From positions 248,001 through 312,000 of the forward strand of contig AHHB01000028.1 of the NCBI GenBank assembly GCA_000242815.2: DNA of 64,000 nucleotides. Reading direction: 5' to 3'. A model generated the notes under the pieces. That model worked only from the letters and a program-made list of their open reading frames with translations, was not told where the DNA came from and ran no database searches. Made by a program: the position numbers and the translations under genes. This document shows positions 27,968 through 37,288 of the stretch, piece after piece (position 1 is the stretch's first letter; each line of letters opens with the position of its first letter). This DNA comes from Janthinobacterium lividum PAMC 25724. GTDB lineage: Bacteria > Pseudomonadota > Gammaproteobacteria > Burkholderiales > Burkholderiaceae_D.

Positions 27968-28063
27968 GATCGGTAGTGTTAGCAGGCAAAGCAGGGCAAC
28001 GGCGCCAGCGGTGGCGCTCGCGGCAGAAGTTAAGGGTGTAGCGGGGAGTGGTGCAAACATCAT
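27953..28063 (-). CDS. Leucine leader peptide upstream of leuA
   Basis: 36-codon ORF with GGAAGG placed four to seven bases before a double ATG (28063/28060). It has eight leucine codons, five of them packed within codons 24-30 (ALLCLLTL), including two CTA, which is very rare in this GC-rich genome; TTA occurs earlier. The stop is 70 bp before leuA. This is the layout of an amino-acid-sensing leader peptide that stalls ribosomes when leucyl-tRNA is short. Confidence 0.75.
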   Translation of the reverse strand: MMFAPLPATPLTSAASATAGAVALLCLLTLPIACLA

Positions 28064-28438
28064 CAAACCTTCCAGGGTTTTTGAAACACGCCGGCGTGTG
28101 GCCAGGCGAAGCAATGCGGCAAACTTATGCGCGTGCTAGGGGTAGTCGCGATAGCGACAGCAGGGAAGGGGAGGATTGTTTGAAAGAGGACATGCGCTTA
28201 ATGTACGGGAAGTCGAACGCGGCTGTCAAGCGTTTCCGCTTTACCTGTGATGCACCTGCGCCAGGCTGGCTGGCATTTGGCGCGCGATGTTGCTATGGCG
28301 CAAGCATATCGTCGCAAGGGGCAGTCGATTCATCGTCACCACAAACATTTAAGGTCCGCTTCAGTGCCAGCGGCCCCGCTTGCGCTACAATCGGCCCTCC
28401 TTTGTTGTCACTGCCGCGCGCGGTTTTCTTTTGCCACT
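28064..28438. other. Intergenic region between leuA leader and patatin gene
   Basis: 375 bp holding the divergent promoters of the leuA leader (minus) and the patatin-like gene (plus). No gene is convincing here; open frames overlapping this stretch are upstream extensions of the patatin frame or noise. I did not find a clear operator. Confidence 0.4.
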
Positions 28439-29350
28439 ATGCTCCCTAAACGCCTGACCCTGCTTGCCCTGGCCGCCTTTGTACTGGCCGGCTGTGATAC
28501 CACCGTGCCGAAACCGATACAAGTATTGACGCCACCGGAACCGATCGTTGTGCCGCCGCGCAAGATCAAGATCGGTCTGGCGCTGGGCGGCGGTGCGGCG
28601 CGCGGCTTTGCGCATATCGGCGTGATCAAGGCGCTCGAATCGCAGGGCATCCACGCCGACATCGTCACCGGCACCAGCGCCGGCAGCGTGGTGGGCGCCC
28701 TGTACGCGGCGGGCAACTCCGGTTTCGCCTTGCAAAAGATGGCCTTCGACATGGACGAGGCGGCTATTTCCGACTGGGCCTTGCCCTTGTTCGGCAAGTC
28801 GTCCGGCGTGCTCAAGGGGGAGGCCCTGCAAAGCTATGTTAACAAGGCTGTCGGCGGCGTGCCGCTGGAAAAACTCAAGATTGCGTTTGGCGTGGTGGCG
28901 ACTGATTTGAAAAATGGCCAACCGATCCTGTTTCAGCGTGGCAACACCGGCATGGCAGTGCGCGCCTCGTCGGCCGTGCCCGGCGTGTTCCAGCCCGTGA
29001 CGATCGCCGGCCACACCTACGTCGATGGCGGCCTGGTCGCTCCCGTGCCCGTGCGCTTTGCGCGCGACATGGGCGCTGACTTCATCATCGCCGTGAATAT
29101 CTCGTCGCAAACGGATGCGCAAAAAGCCATCAGTTCGATGGAAGTGATCATGCAGACGTTTGCCATCATGGGCCAGCGCATCAACCAGTTCGAGCTCAAG
29201 GATGCGGATGTGGTGATCCAGCCCAGCCTGGGCAGCATGAAGGGCAACGATTTCAACAGCCGCAATCAGGCGATCCTGGCAGGCGAGCAGGCGACTTTTG
29301 CCGTCATGGCGCAGCTTAAGCAAAAGCTGAAGGCCAGGCGCGAGCAGTAA
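28439..29350 (+). CDS. Patatin-like phospholipase lipoprotein (RssA/NTE type)
   Basis: 303 residues. The lipoprotein signal ends in the lipobox LAGC near residue 19, so it is probably membrane anchored. The patatin fold shows the oxyanion loop GLALGGGAARGFAHIGV, nucleophile GTSAGS (serine in GxSxG, near residue 82) and catalytic aspartate in VDGGLVAPVP. It is predicted to be a serine-aspartate dyad lipase acting on phospholipids or acyl esters; the substrate is not known. ATG 28439 fits the signal peptide. Confidence 0.9.
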   Translation: MLPKRLTLLALAAFVLAGCDTTVPKPIQVLTPPEPIVVPPRKIKIGLALGGGAARGFAHIGVIKALESQGIHADIVTGTSAGSVVGALYAAGNSGFALQKMAFDMDEAAISDWALPLFGKSSGVLKGEALQSYVNKAVGGVPLEKLKIAFGVVATDLKNGQPILFQRGNTGMAVRASSAVPGVFQPVTIAGHTYVDGGLVAPVPVRFARDMGADFIIAVNISSQTDAQKAISSMEVIMQTFAIMGQRINQFELKDADVVIQPSLGSMKGNDFNSRNQAILAGEQATFAVMAQLKQKLKARREQ

Positions 29351-29420
29351 GCGCGAGTGCCGCTGTGCATTTCGTATACAATTTTGCTTCAACTTTGCTA
29401 CAACATAACAAGGACGCATC

Positions 29421-29825
29421 ATGCAATCGAAACCGATTTTGACCCTGGACGACGTAAAGAAAATCGCTGCCGCCGCCGAAGCGGAAGCGGTCAAGAATAA
29501 CTGGGCGGTCGCGATCGCCATCGTCGACGACGGCGGCCACTTGCTGTGGCTGCAGCGCATGGATGGTGTGGCGCCGATCTCGTCGCACATTGCTCCATCG
29601 AAAGCCAAGACGGCCGCGCTGGGGCGCCGCGAATCGCGCATCTATGAAGAGATGATCAATGGCGGCCGCGTGTCGTTCCTGAGCGCGCCGGAAATCGACG
29701 GTTTGCTCGAAGGCGGCGTGCCTATCGTCGTCGATGGACATTACGTGGGTGCCGTCGGCGTCTCGGGCGTCAAGTCGGCGGAAGATGCGCAAATCGCCAA
29801 AGCCGGTATCGCCGCATTGGTATAA
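29421..29825 (+). CDS. GlcG/HbpS-family (DUF336) protein
   Basis: 134 residues. The typical sequence includes TLDDVKKIAAAAEAEAVKNN, VAIAIVDDGGHLLWLQRMDG, SHIAPSKAKTAALG and a C-terminal GAVGVSGVKSAEDAQIAKAG. The family includes haem-binding HbpS and GlcG, found near glycolate genes, but its exact role is unsettled. AAGGA lies before the ATG. It appears to be a single-gene unit. Confidence 0.88.
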   Translation: MQSKPILTLDDVKKIAAAAEAEAVKNNWAVAIAIVDDGGHLLWLQRMDGVAPISSHIAPSKAKTAALGRRESRIYEEMINGGRVSFLSAPEIDGLLEGGVPIVVDGHYVGAVGVSGVKSAEDAQIAKAGIAALV

Positions 29826-29830
29826 CAGTT

Positions 29831-29867
29831 GGCCAAACCTGCTGCGCGCCGCGCAGTAGGTTTGGCC
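29831..29867. repeat. Long near-perfect inverted repeat after the GlcG-like gene
   Basis: Arms of 17 bp (GGCCAAACCTGCTGCGC and its partner, one G-T wobble) around a three-base loop, six bases after the stop. There is no T-run, so it is either an atypical terminator or an mRNA 3'-end stabiliser. Confidence 0.75.
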
Positions 29868-30022
29868 ATGTGTTGCGACGTCAACGGTGATTTAAGTAAT
29901 AACCGTAATTGCATCTCCAGAAGAATGAAGCAGCCGCACCGCGCAAGCCGGGCGGCTTTTTCATGGGGTGCCGGTTTTGTGTTGCTGCACAAAAAAATGC
30001 CGCCCATAGTCTATTTTCTTCC

Positions 30023-30051
30023 TTGTGGAAAAGCCCCCTTTTGGTTATAAT
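30023..30051 (+). promoter_or_regulatory. Sigma-70-like promoter of carAB
   Basis: TTGTGG, a 17-bp spacer, then perfect TATAAT. It leaves a leader of about 145 nt before carA, within which TACCGTAGC (30077) and GCTACGGTA (30175) can pair over a long range. Confidence 0.7.
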
Positions 30052-30202
30052 TCAAAGGTTTAGCCAATCACACATATACCGTAGCGACTACCCATCCCCT
30101 CATTCAAAATGACCGTTGAAACACCCTGAGTGCATCTGGCTCGGGTACTACGGCGGTCGGTCTGACGTGGCGCAGCTACGGTAACTTTATCAGGAGTTGC
30201 CC

Positions 30203-31381
30203 TTGCCGCCATTTTTTTCTGGCCCTGCCGTTCCAGCCATATTAGCGCTTGCTGATGGAACGATCTTTAAAGGTTTTTCGATCGGTGCCGCCGGTCATAC
30301 CACGGGCGAGGTTGTTTTCAATACCTCCATGACCGGGTATCAGGAAATCCTTACCGACCCCAGCTATTGCCGCCAGATGGTCACCCTGACCTATCCGCAT
30401 ATCGGCAATACGGGCGTCAATCCGGAAGATGTCGAATCTTCCAAGGTACACGCCGCTGGCCTCATCATCCGCGATCTGCCGCTGCTGGCATCCAATTTCC
30501 GTTCCACGCTCTCCCTGTCCGATTACCTGAAAGCTGAAAATATCGTCGCCATCGCCGGCATCGATACACGCAAGCTGACGCGCATCCTGCGTGAAAAAGG
30601 TGCGCAGGGCGGCGCCATCCTGGTCGGTACGCAAGGCAATGAGCCATCCGCCGCGCAAGCGCTGGAACTGGCCCGTTCCTTCCCCGGCCTGGCCGGCATG
30701 GACCTGGCCAAGGTAGTATCGAGCAAGGCAGCCTACGAGTACCGCGAAACAGAGTGGACACTGGGTGCAGGCTACGGCCAACTGGCCGACGCCGACGCGA
30801 CATACCACGTCGTGGCCTTCGACTACGGCGTCAAGCGCAACATCTTGCGCATGCTGACGGCGCGCGGCTGCAAAGTCACCGTGCTGCCGGCGCAAGCGAC
30901 GGCGGCCGACGCCCTGGCGTTGAATCCGGACGGCATCTTCCTGTCGAACGGCCCCGGCGACCCTGAACCGTGCGACTACGCCATTGCTGCTACCCGCGAG
31001 TTGATCGAGAAGGGTATTCCGACCTTCGGCATCTGCCTCGGCCACCAGATCATGGCGCTCGCTTCCGGCGCGAAGACCCTGAAGATGAAGTTCGGCCACC
31101 ACGGCGCCAACCACCCGGTACAAGACCTGGAAACCAAGCAAGTCTTGATTACCTCGCAAAACCACGGTTTCGCAGTCGACGCGGCAACCCTGCCCGCGAA
31201 TTGCCGCGTGACCCATGAATCGCTGTTCGACGGCTCCCTGCAGGGCTTTGCCCGCACGGACAAGCCGGCCTTCTGCTTCCAGGGCCACCCTGAAGCGTCG
31301 CCGGGCCCGATGGATGTTGCTTACCTGTTTGACCGCTTCATCAACTTGATGGCTGCGGAGGAGAAAAAGAAAAATGCCTAA
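30203..31381 (+). CDS. carA: Carbamoyl-phosphate synthase small subunit
   Basis: Glutamine amidotransferase subunit that feeds ammonia to CarB for arginine and pyrimidine synthesis. 392 residues. The N-terminal CPSase domain has [20 protein letters not shown]. The class I GATase domain has FGICLGHQ (catalytic cysteine) and GHPEASPGP (histidine, glutamate). No ATG is near the proper start: AGGAG at 30192-30196 sits six bases before TTG 30203, so a TTG start is likely. A TTG at 30197 would have no spacing. It overlaps carB by 8 bp. Confidence 0.95.
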   Translation: MPPFFSGPAVPAILALADGTIFKGFSIGAAGHTTGEVVFNTSMTGYQEILTDPSYCRQMVTLTYPHIGNTGVNPEDVESSKVHAAGLIIRDLPLLASNFRSTLSLSDYLKAENIVAIAGIDTRKLTRILREKGAQGGAILVGTQGNEPSAAQALELARSFPGLAGMDLAKVVSSKAAYEYRETEWTLGAGYGQLADADATYHVVAFDYGVKRNILRMLTARGCKVTVLPAQATAADALALNPDGIFLSNGPGDPEPCDYAIAATRELIEKGIPTFGICLGHQIMALASGAKTLKMKFGHHGANHPVQDLETKQVLITSQNHGFAVDAATLPANCRVTHESLFDGSLQGFARTDKPAFCFQGHPEASPGPMDVAYLFDRFINLMAAEEKKKNA

Positions 31382-34300
31382 ACGTTTAGATATTAAAAGT
31401 ATTCTGATTATTGGCGCTGGCCCGATCGTGATCGGCCAGGCCTGCGAGTTCGATTATTCCGGCGCGCAAGCGTGCAAGGCCCTGCGCGAAGAGGGCTACA
31501 AAGTCATCCTGGTCAACAGCAATCCTGCGACCATCATGACGGACCCGGAAATGGCCGACGTCACCTATATCGAGCCGATTACCTGGTCGGTTGTGGAGCG
31601 CATCATCGCCAAGGAACGTCCTGACGCTATCTTGCCGACGATGGGCGGCCAGACGGCGCTCAATTGCGCGCTCGACTTGTTCAACAATGGCGTGCTGGCG
31701 AAATACAACGTCGAGCTGATCGGCGCGTCGCCGGAAGCCATCGACAAGGCGGAAGACCGTTCCAAGTTCAAGGACGCGATGACCAAGATCGGCCTCGGTT
31801 CGGCCCGTTCCGGCGTGGCGCACTCGATGGAAGAAGCGTGGGCCGTGCAGCGCACGCTGGGTTTCCCGACCATCATCCGTCCATCGTTTACCATGGGTGG
31901 CTCCGGCGGCGGCATCGCCTACAACGAAGAAGAATTCGAAACCATCTGCAAGCGCGGCCTGGAAGCGTCGCCGACGAAAGAGTTGCTGATCGAAGAGTCG
32001 TTGCTGGGCTGGAAAGAGTACGAGATGGAAGTGGTGCGCGACAAGGCGGACAACTGCATCATCATTTGCTCGATCGAAAACCTCGATCCGATGGGCGTGC
32101 ACACGGGCGACTCCATCACGGTGGCGCCAGCGCAAACGCTGACGGACAAGGAATACCAGATCATGCGCAATGCCAGTCTGGCAGTGCTGCGCGAGATCGG
32201 CGTCGACACCGGTGGCTCGAACGTGCAATTTTCGATCAATCCCGTCGATGGCCGCATGATCGTCATCGAAATGAATCCACGCGTATCGCGTTCGTCGGCG
32301 CTGGCATCGAAAGCGACCGGTTTCCCGATTGCCAAAATTGCCGCCAAGCTGGCCGTGGGTTTCACCCTGGACGAGCTGCGCAATGAAATCACGGGCGGCG
32401 CCACGCCGGCATCGTTCGAGCCATCGATCGATTACGTCGTCACGAAAATCCCCCGTTTTACGTTCGAGAAATTCCCGACCGCCGACCACCACCTGACGAC
32501 GCAGATGAAATCGGTCGGCGAAGTGATGGCGATAGGCCGTACGTTCCAGGAATCGTTCCAGAAAGCCTTGCGTGGCCTGGAAGTGGGCGTGGACGGCATG
32601 AATGAAAAGACCAAGGACCGCGAAAAGATCGAAGAAGAACTGGGCGAGCCTGGTCCTGAGCGTATCTGGTATGTGGGCGATGCGTTCGCCCAGGGCTTTA
32701 CCCTGGAAGAAGTGCACAATCTGACCAAGATCGACCCATGGTTCCTGATACAGATCAAGGAAATCGTCGACCTGGAACTGTGGCTCGATACGCAGAAGCT
32801 GGACAAGCTGGACAAGAACACCCTGTACAAGTTGAAACAAAAAGGCTTCTCGGACCGCCGCCTCGGTTTCCTGTTGCAGACGACCGACACGGCCGTGCGC
32901 CAGCAGCGCCATGCGCTGGGCATCCGTCCCGTCTACAAGCGCGTCGACACCTGCGCAGCGGAATTTTCGACCGACACGGCGTATATGTATTCCACTTATG
33001 ACGAAGAGTGCGAATCGAAGCCGAGCGACAAGAAAAAGATCATGGTGCTGGGCGGTGGCCCGAACCGTATCGGCCAGGGTATCGAGTTTGACTATTGCTG
33101 CGTCCATGCCGCTCTCGCCATGCGCGAAGATGGCTACGAGACCATCATGGTCAATTGCAACCCAGAAACGGTTTCGACCGACTACGATACCTCGGACCGT
33201 TTGTACTTTGAGTCCTTGACGCTGGAAGACGTGCTGGAAATCGTCGCTATCGAAAAACCGGTGGGCGTGATCGTGCAGTACGGCGGCCAGACGCCATTGA
33301 AACTGGCGCTGGACCTGGAAGCGAATGGCGTGCCCATCATTGGTACCTCGCCCGACATGATCGATGCGGCCGAAGACCGCGAGCGTTTCCAGCAACTGTT
33401 GCACAAGCTGGAACTGCGCCAGCCGCCTAACCGCACCGCGCGCACCGAAGCCGACGCCCTGGCGCTGGCGCAGGAAATCGGCTACCCGCTGGTCGTGCGT
33501 CCATCGTACGTGCTGGGCGGGCGCGCCATGGAAATCGTCCATGAGCAACGCGACCTCGAGCGCTACATGCGCGAAGCGGTCAAGGTGTCGCACGATTCGC
33601 CGGTGCTGCTGGACCGCTTCCTGAACGACGCCATCGAGTGCGACGTCGATTGCATCTCCGACGGCGAAACGACGTTCATCGGCGGCGTGATGGAACACAT
33701 CGAACAGGCCGGCGTGCACTCGGGCGACTCGGCTTGCTCGCTGCCACCGTATTCGCTGTCGCAAGAAACGATTGATGAACTGAAACGCCAGACGGCGCTG
33801 ATGGCCAAGGGCTTGAACGTAGTCGGCCTGATGAACGTGCAGTTCGCGATACAGAAGCAGGAAATCGATGGCGCGATGAAAGATGTCGTGTTCGTGCTGG
33901 AAGTCAACCCACGCGCTTCGCGTACCGTGCCTTTCGTCTCGAAAGCCACCGGTTTGCAACTGGCGAAGATCGCCGCGCGCTGCATGGTCGGTCAATCCTT
34001 GGCCTCGCAAGGCATCACGCAGGAAGTCGTGCCGCCGTATTTCAGCGTCAAGGAAGCCGTGTTCCCGTTCGTCAAGTTCCCGGGCGTGGACACTATCCTC
34101 GGCCCTGAAATGAAATCGACGGGCGAAGTCATGGGCGTAGGCCTGACGTTCGGCGAAGCATTCGTGAAGTCGCAATTGGGCGCCGGCGTGAACTTGCCAA
34201 AATCGGGCAAGGTCTTCATCAGCGTGAAAGCGTCGGACAAGCCGCGCGCCGTGCAAGTGGCGCGTGACCTGGTCGAGTCCGGCTTCACCGTGGTCGCCAC

Positions 34301-34604
34301 CAAGGGTACCGCCGCCGTGATCGCTGCTGCCGGCATCGCCGTCACGCCAGTCAACAAGGTGATCGAAGGCCGTCCGCATATCGTCGACATGATCAAGAAC
34401 CATGAAATCGTGCTGGTGATCAACACCGTGGAAGAAAAACGCAGCGCCATCGTCGATTCGCGGGCCATCCGCACTTCGGCCCTGGCCTCGCGCGTGACGA
34501 CCTACACCACCATCGCCGGCGCGGAAGCGGCGGTCGAAGGCATCCGCCATCTGGATGAGCTGCGTGTGTACGATTTGCAAGGCTTGCACAAGACCTTGAA
34601 CTAA
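31374..34604 (+). CDS. carB: Carbamoyl-phosphate synthase large subunit
   Basis: 1076 residues, normal for CarB. Two duplicated ATP-grasp halves ([19 protein letters not shown] near residue 10; [19 protein letters not shown] near 560) form carboxyphosphate and carbamoyl phosphate, and the C-terminal MGS-like domain is allosteric. GAGGAG lies in the end of carA before its ATG. It is translationally coupled to carA. The gene is intact through its whole length. Confidence 0.97.
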   Translation: MPKRLDIKSILIIGAGPIVIGQACEFDYSGAQACKALREEGYKVILVNSNPATIMTDPEMADVTYIEPITWSVVERIIAKERPDAILPTMGGQTALNCALDLFNNGVLAKYNVELIGASPEAIDKAEDRSKFKDAMTKIGLGSARSGVAHSMEEAWAVQRTLGFPTIIRPSFTMGGSGGGIAYNEEEFETICKRGLEASPTKELLIEESLLGWKEYEMEVVRDKADNCIIICSIENLDPMGVHTGDSITVAPAQTLTDKEYQIMRNASLAVLREIGVDTGGSNVQFSINPVDGRMIVIEMNPRVSRSSALASKATGFPIAKIAAKLAVGFTLDELRNEITGGATPASFEPSIDYVVTKIPRFTFEKFPTADHHLTTQMKSVGEVMAIGRTFQESFQKALRGLEVGVDGMNEKTKDREKIEEELGEPGPERIWYVGDAFAQGFTLEEVHNLTKIDPWFLIQIKEIVDLELWLDTQKLDKLDKNTLYKLKQKGFSDRRLGFLLQTTDTAVRQQRHALGIRPVYKRVDTCAAEFSTDTAYMYSTYDEECESKPSDKKKIMVLGGGPNRIGQGIEFDYCCVHAALAMREDGYETIMVNCNPETVSTDYDTSDRLYFESLTLEDVLEIVAIEKPVGVIVQYGGQTPLKLALDLEANGVPIIGTSPDMIDAAEDRERFQQLLHKLELRQPPNRTARTEADALALAQEIGYPLVVRPSYVLGGRAMEIVHEQRDLERYMREAVKVSHDSPVLLDRFLNDAIECDVDCISDGETTFIGGVMEHIEQAGVHSGDSACSLPPYSLSQETIDELKRQTALMAKGLNVVGLMNVQFAIQKQEIDGAMKDVVFVLEVNPRASRTVPFVSKATGLQLAKIAARCMVGQSLASQGITQEVVPPYFSVKEAVFPFVKFPGVDTILGPEMKSTGEVMGVGLTFGEAFVKSQLGAGVNLPKSGKVFISVKASDKPRAVQVARDLVESGFTVVATKGTAAVIAAAGIAVTPVNKVIEGRPHIVDMIKNHEIVLVINTVEEKRSAIVDSRAIRTSALASRVTTYTTIAGAEAAVEGIRHLDELRVYDLQGLHKTLN

Positions 34605-34611
34605 GTGCGTT

Positions 34612-34642
34612 TGCAGTGACCGCCGTTAGGCGGTACACTGCA
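34612..34642. repeat. Stable hairpin after carB without T-run
   Basis: TGCAGTG-ACCGCC-GTTA-GGCGGT-A-CACTGCA, 13 paired bases with one bulged A, starting eight bases after the carB stop. It is followed within 10 bp by a second hairpin. Confidence 0.7.
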
Positions 34643-34650
34643 TGCTTATC

Positions 34651-34695
34651 AACCACAGAGTTCCGTGCAGAGCAGCGCGCGGCCTCTGTGGTTTT
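34651..34695 (+). terminator. Probable terminator between carB and greA
   Basis: Perfect 10-bp stem AACCACAGAG/CTCTGTGGTT with a 23-base GC-rich loop, then TTTTC overlapping the stem end. The T-run is short, so efficiency is uncertain. Confidence 0.6.
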
Positions 34696-34767
34696 CACTT
34701 GGTGCAGCCGTTAAACGTGATAAAACACGGGCAACGGCGCCGATAACTAGCAGATAGTAGAGATAAC

Positions 34768-35244
34768 ATGACCTCAGTCCCATTGACCAAATACGGCGCA
34801 GAACTCTTGAAAGAAGAGCTGCATCATTTGAAGACCAAGGAACGCCGCATCGTCATCGATGCGATCGCCGAAGCGCGCTCGCACGGAGATTTGTCGGAAA
34901 ATGCCGAGTATGATGCTGCCAAGGAACGCCAGGCCTTCGTCGAAGGGCGTATCGCCGAACTCGAAGGCAAGCTCGGTGCAGCGCAAATCATCGACCCCAC
35001 CGCGCTCGACGCGGAAGGCCGCGTGGTGTTTGCCTCGACCGTGAATCTGGAAGACCTGGAGTCGGGCCAGAAAGTCACCTATCAGATCGTCGGTCTCGAT
35101 GAAGCCGACCTGAAAAAGAATAAAGTGTCCGTCACGTCGCCGATCGCCCGCGCGCTGATCGGCAAGTACGCCGGCGACGTGGTGGAAGTGCAGGCGCCGT
35201 CTGGCCCGCGCGAATACGAAATTCTGGAAGTACTGTATATCTGA
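34768..35244 (+). CDS. greA: Transcription elongation factor GreA
   Basis: Rescues backtracked RNA polymerase by stimulating transcript cleavage. 158 residues, standard length. The N-terminal antiparallel coiled coil has the acidic tip [20 protein letters not shown] near residue 35, and the C-terminal FKBP-like domain has [18 protein letters not shown]. Stop and the next start share a base (TGATG), so the DUF4149 gene is translationally coupled. Confidence 0.96.
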   Translation: MTSVPLTKYGAELLKEELHHLKTKERRIVIDAIAEARSHGDLSENAEYDAAKERQAFVEGRIAELEGKLGAAQIIDPTALDAEGRVVFASTVNLEDLESGQKVTYQIVGLDEADLKKNKVSVTSPIARALIGKYAGDVVEVQAPSGPREYEILEVLYI

Positions 35245-35693
35245 TGCTGAGCCGCCTGCGCCTCCTGGTTGCCACCCTGTGGGCTGGCAGTTTGTGGACC
35301 ATCGGTTTCATCGTGGCGCCCACGCTGTTTGGCACCTTGAGCGACCGTGTGCTGGCGGGTAATATCGCCGGCAGCATGTTCCGTGCCGAAGCCTGGTTGT
35401 CCTTCGCCTGCGCCGTAGTGCTGCTGGCCTTGCTGCAATGGGGTGCGGGCGCGCTGGAGCTCAAGCGCCGCCGTCTGCTGGCCGCGCTGGTGCTGTCTAT
35501 GCTGGTGTGTGCGCTGCTCAGCCATTTCGGCATCACGCCCCTGATGGCCGCGCTCAAGGCGCAAGCGCAGGGTTCATCGGGTATCATGGACGAAGCCATG
35601 CGTAGCCGTTTCGGCATGCTGCATGGCGTATCGACCCTGATCTTTGCCGTGCAGAGCTTGCTGGCGGGCGTATTGATCTGGAAACAGCAATAA
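35244..35693 (+). CDS. DUF4149 family membrane protein
   Basis: 149 residues with four hydrophobic segments: residues 5-25, an Ala/Leu-rich segment near 53-70, one near 78-98 and one at the C-terminus. Opens with LSRLRLLVATLWAGSLWTIG and has the GFIVAPTLF motif typical of this family of unknown function, which often follows greA in betaproteobacteria. Overlaps greA by one base. Confidence 0.85.
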   Translation: MLSRLRLLVATLWAGSLWTIGFIVAPTLFGTLSDRVLAGNIAGSMFRAEAWLSFACAVVLLALLQWGAGALELKRRRLLAALVLSMLVCALLSHFGITPLMAALKAQAQGSSGIMDEAMRSRFGMLHGVSTLIFAVQSLLAGVLIWKQQ

Positions 35694-35706
35694 TCGCTGC
35701 CGTGCT

Positions 35707-35794
35707 TGTCGGATTACGCGCTCGGCGCTAATCCGACCTACATGACAATACGTAGGTCGGATTAGCGAGGCCGTAGGCCACGCGTAATCCGACA
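35707..35794. repeat. Nested palindromic intergenic repeat (REP-like)
   Basis: The outer arms TGTCGGATTACGCG (35707) and CGCGTAATCCGACA (35781) enclose the inner arms GCTAATCCGACCTAC (35727) and GTAGGTCGGATTAGC (35752). The same GTCGGATTA core therefore occurs four times in alternating orientation. The motif is of the kind dispersed through many proteobacterial genomes; only this copy is in the window. Confidence 0.85.
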
Positions 35795-35815
35795 AATGCC
35801 GTAGCGGCAATAAAA

Positions 35816-35847
35816 AAGCGGAGCAGGGGAAATCCCGTGCTCCGCTT
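35816..35847 (-). terminator. Bidirectional terminator between DUF4149 gene and yhbY
   Basis: 10-bp stem AAGCGGAGCA/TGCTCCGCTT with an inner GGG/CCC. Leftward it ends in TTTTTT, terminating yhbY; rightward it ends only in CTTG. Confidence 0.82.
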
Positions 35848-35891
35848 CTTGTTTCAAGCCCGGCAGCCTTGCGGTTGCCGGGTGAACAGGC

Positions 35892-36362
35892 TTACTTGCT
35901 GCCCAGTGCGCTTTTCTTGGCGCTTTTCTGACGTGGCTTGGCACGCTTGATGGAACCGCCTTCGGTAACGCGCTCATTGCCCTTGATCATGACTTTCGTC
36001 ACGCTAGGGCGCTTGGTGCCGCTGGCGCTGGCCTTGACGATGGTCACTTCGCGCATGCCTTTGCCGGCGCTGACCTTCTCCTTAACCACTTCTTTTTTCG
36101 GACGGTAGATTACCAGCAGTTTGCCAATATGTTGTACCGGGGCGGCGCCGAGATTGCCGCAAATCGTATCGTACATTCCGACGCGGGCTTCGCGGTCATC
36201 GCCGAACACGCGGACTTTAATCAGACCGTGCGAATCCAGGCCAAGGTCGATCTCTTTGAGCACAGCAGGTGTCAAGCCCGCTTCGCCAATGATGACGATA
36301 GGCTTCAGCGCGTGTGCTTCGGCGCGCAGTGCGCTGCGCTCTACGGGTGTAAGTTTTAGCAT
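35892..36362 (-). CDS. yhbY: YhbY-type CRM-domain RNA-binding protein
   Basis: 156 residues. The first 95 form the CRM domain (LTPVERSALRAEAHALKPIV, then IGEAGLTPAVLKEIDLGLDSH, and HIGKLLVIYRP), known in YhbY to bind pre-50S ribosomal particles. The C-terminal 60 residues are a basic Lys/Ser/Ala tail not present in the short E. coli protein. It is divergent from rlmE by 42 bp, a conserved arrangement. Confidence 0.93.
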   Translation of the reverse strand: MLKLTPVERSALRAEAHALKPIVIIGEAGLTPAVLKEIDLGLDSHGLIKVRVFGDDREARVGMYDTICGNLGAAPVQHIGKLLVIYRPKKEVVKEKVSAGKGMREVTIVKASASGTKRPSVTKVMIKGNERVTEGGSIKRAKPRQKSAKKSALGSK

Positions 36363-36404
36363 AATAATATTTAGTAATTCCCTTAAAAGCAGTATTCTAC
36401 GCGA

Positions 36405-37088
36405 ATGGCAAAGAAGAAATTAAACAAAAACTGGTTGCACGACCACATAAATGATCCTTATGTGAAGTTAGCGCAAAAAGAGGGCTACCGCGCCCGGGCA
36501 GCATACAAGCTGAAAGAAATCGATGAAGACGAAAAACTGATCAAACCTGGCCAGGTCATTGTCGACCTTGGGTGTACTCCTGGCAGCTGGGCCCAGTACG
36601 CGCGGCGCAAGCTGGCCGGCAAGGACGGCGGCGGGGTCAATGGTACCCTGATTGGCCTCGATATGCTGGAAATGGAGCCAATCGCCGATTTTCATTTTAT
36701 CCAGGGCGACTTCCGCGAGGCGCGCGTATTGCGCCAGCTGGAAGTGGTGTTGCAAGGACGCAAGGTCGACCTGGTTCTGTCGGACATGGCGCCCAACCTG
36801 TCGGGTATCGCCACGGCCGATGCGGCGCGCATGGAACACTTGATTGACCTGGCTCTCGAATTTTCGCAATTGCACCTGAAACCATCGGGCGTGCTGTTGG
36901 TGAAATGCTTCAAGGACATGGGTTTCAGCCAGATCGTGGAGAAATTCCGCGCTGAATTCAAGGTCGTGGTGCAGAAAAAACCCAAGGCCAGCCGCGATAA
37001 ATCGTCAGAAATCTTCCTGATGGGGCGAGGAATCAAGAATCCGCTGAAAAATGCTGTGCAAGAAGATGATTCGGCCCTTGATATTTAA
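36405..37088 (+). CDS. rlmE: 23S rRNA (uridine-2'-O)-methyltransferase RlmE (FtsJ/RrmJ)
   Basis: Methylates U2552 of 23S rRNA in the assembled large subunit. 227 residues. Motifs: [18 protein letters not shown] motif [29 protein letters not shown] and VKCFKDMGF, with the K-D-K-E catalytic set (K near 40, D in LSDMAPN, K in VKCF, E in SSEIF). It lies upstream of ftsH as usual. Confidence 0.96.
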   Translation: MAKKKLNKNWLHDHINDPYVKLAQKEGYRARAAYKLKEIDEDEKLIKPGQVIVDLGCTPGSWAQYARRKLAGKDGGGVNGTLIGLDMLEMEPIADFHFIQGDFREARVLRQLEVVLQGRKVDLVLSDMAPNLSGIATADAARMEHLIDLALEFSQLHLKPSGVLLVKCFKDMGFSQIVEKFRAEFKVVVQKKPKASRDKSSEIFLMGRGIKNPLKNAVQEDDSALDI

Positions 37089-37170
37089 GGGGCGATCCGC
37101 ACATGGGAACGAGAAGTGCAGTAGCGTCTGATGGCTTAAAAGCCTAAATTGTTTATACTGCATTTTTCAT

Positions 37171-37221
37171 GTGTGCGCGTTGTTTCGCGCGCACGAATCG
37201 GCGGGCTTTGGCACGGCCCGC
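37171..37221. promoter_or_regulatory. Two hairpins in the rlmE-ftsH spacer
   Basis: GTGTGCGCG/CGCGCGCAC (37171-37194, one wobble) is followed by GCGGGC/GCCCGC (37201-37221) and TTATTG. They may attenuate read-through from rlmE. I found no clear heat-shock promoter by eye. Confidence 0.45.
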
Positions 37222-37288
37222 TTATTGCGAGTAAAATCGTGTTTCTAGCTATTGGTAAAGAGATGCGCACTGCATCCAAGGAGTCTTC

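Noticed and set aside
31386-34589. Very long open frame on the strand opposite carB
   Set aside because: Histidine/arginine-rich shadow of carB codon use in GC-rich DNA.
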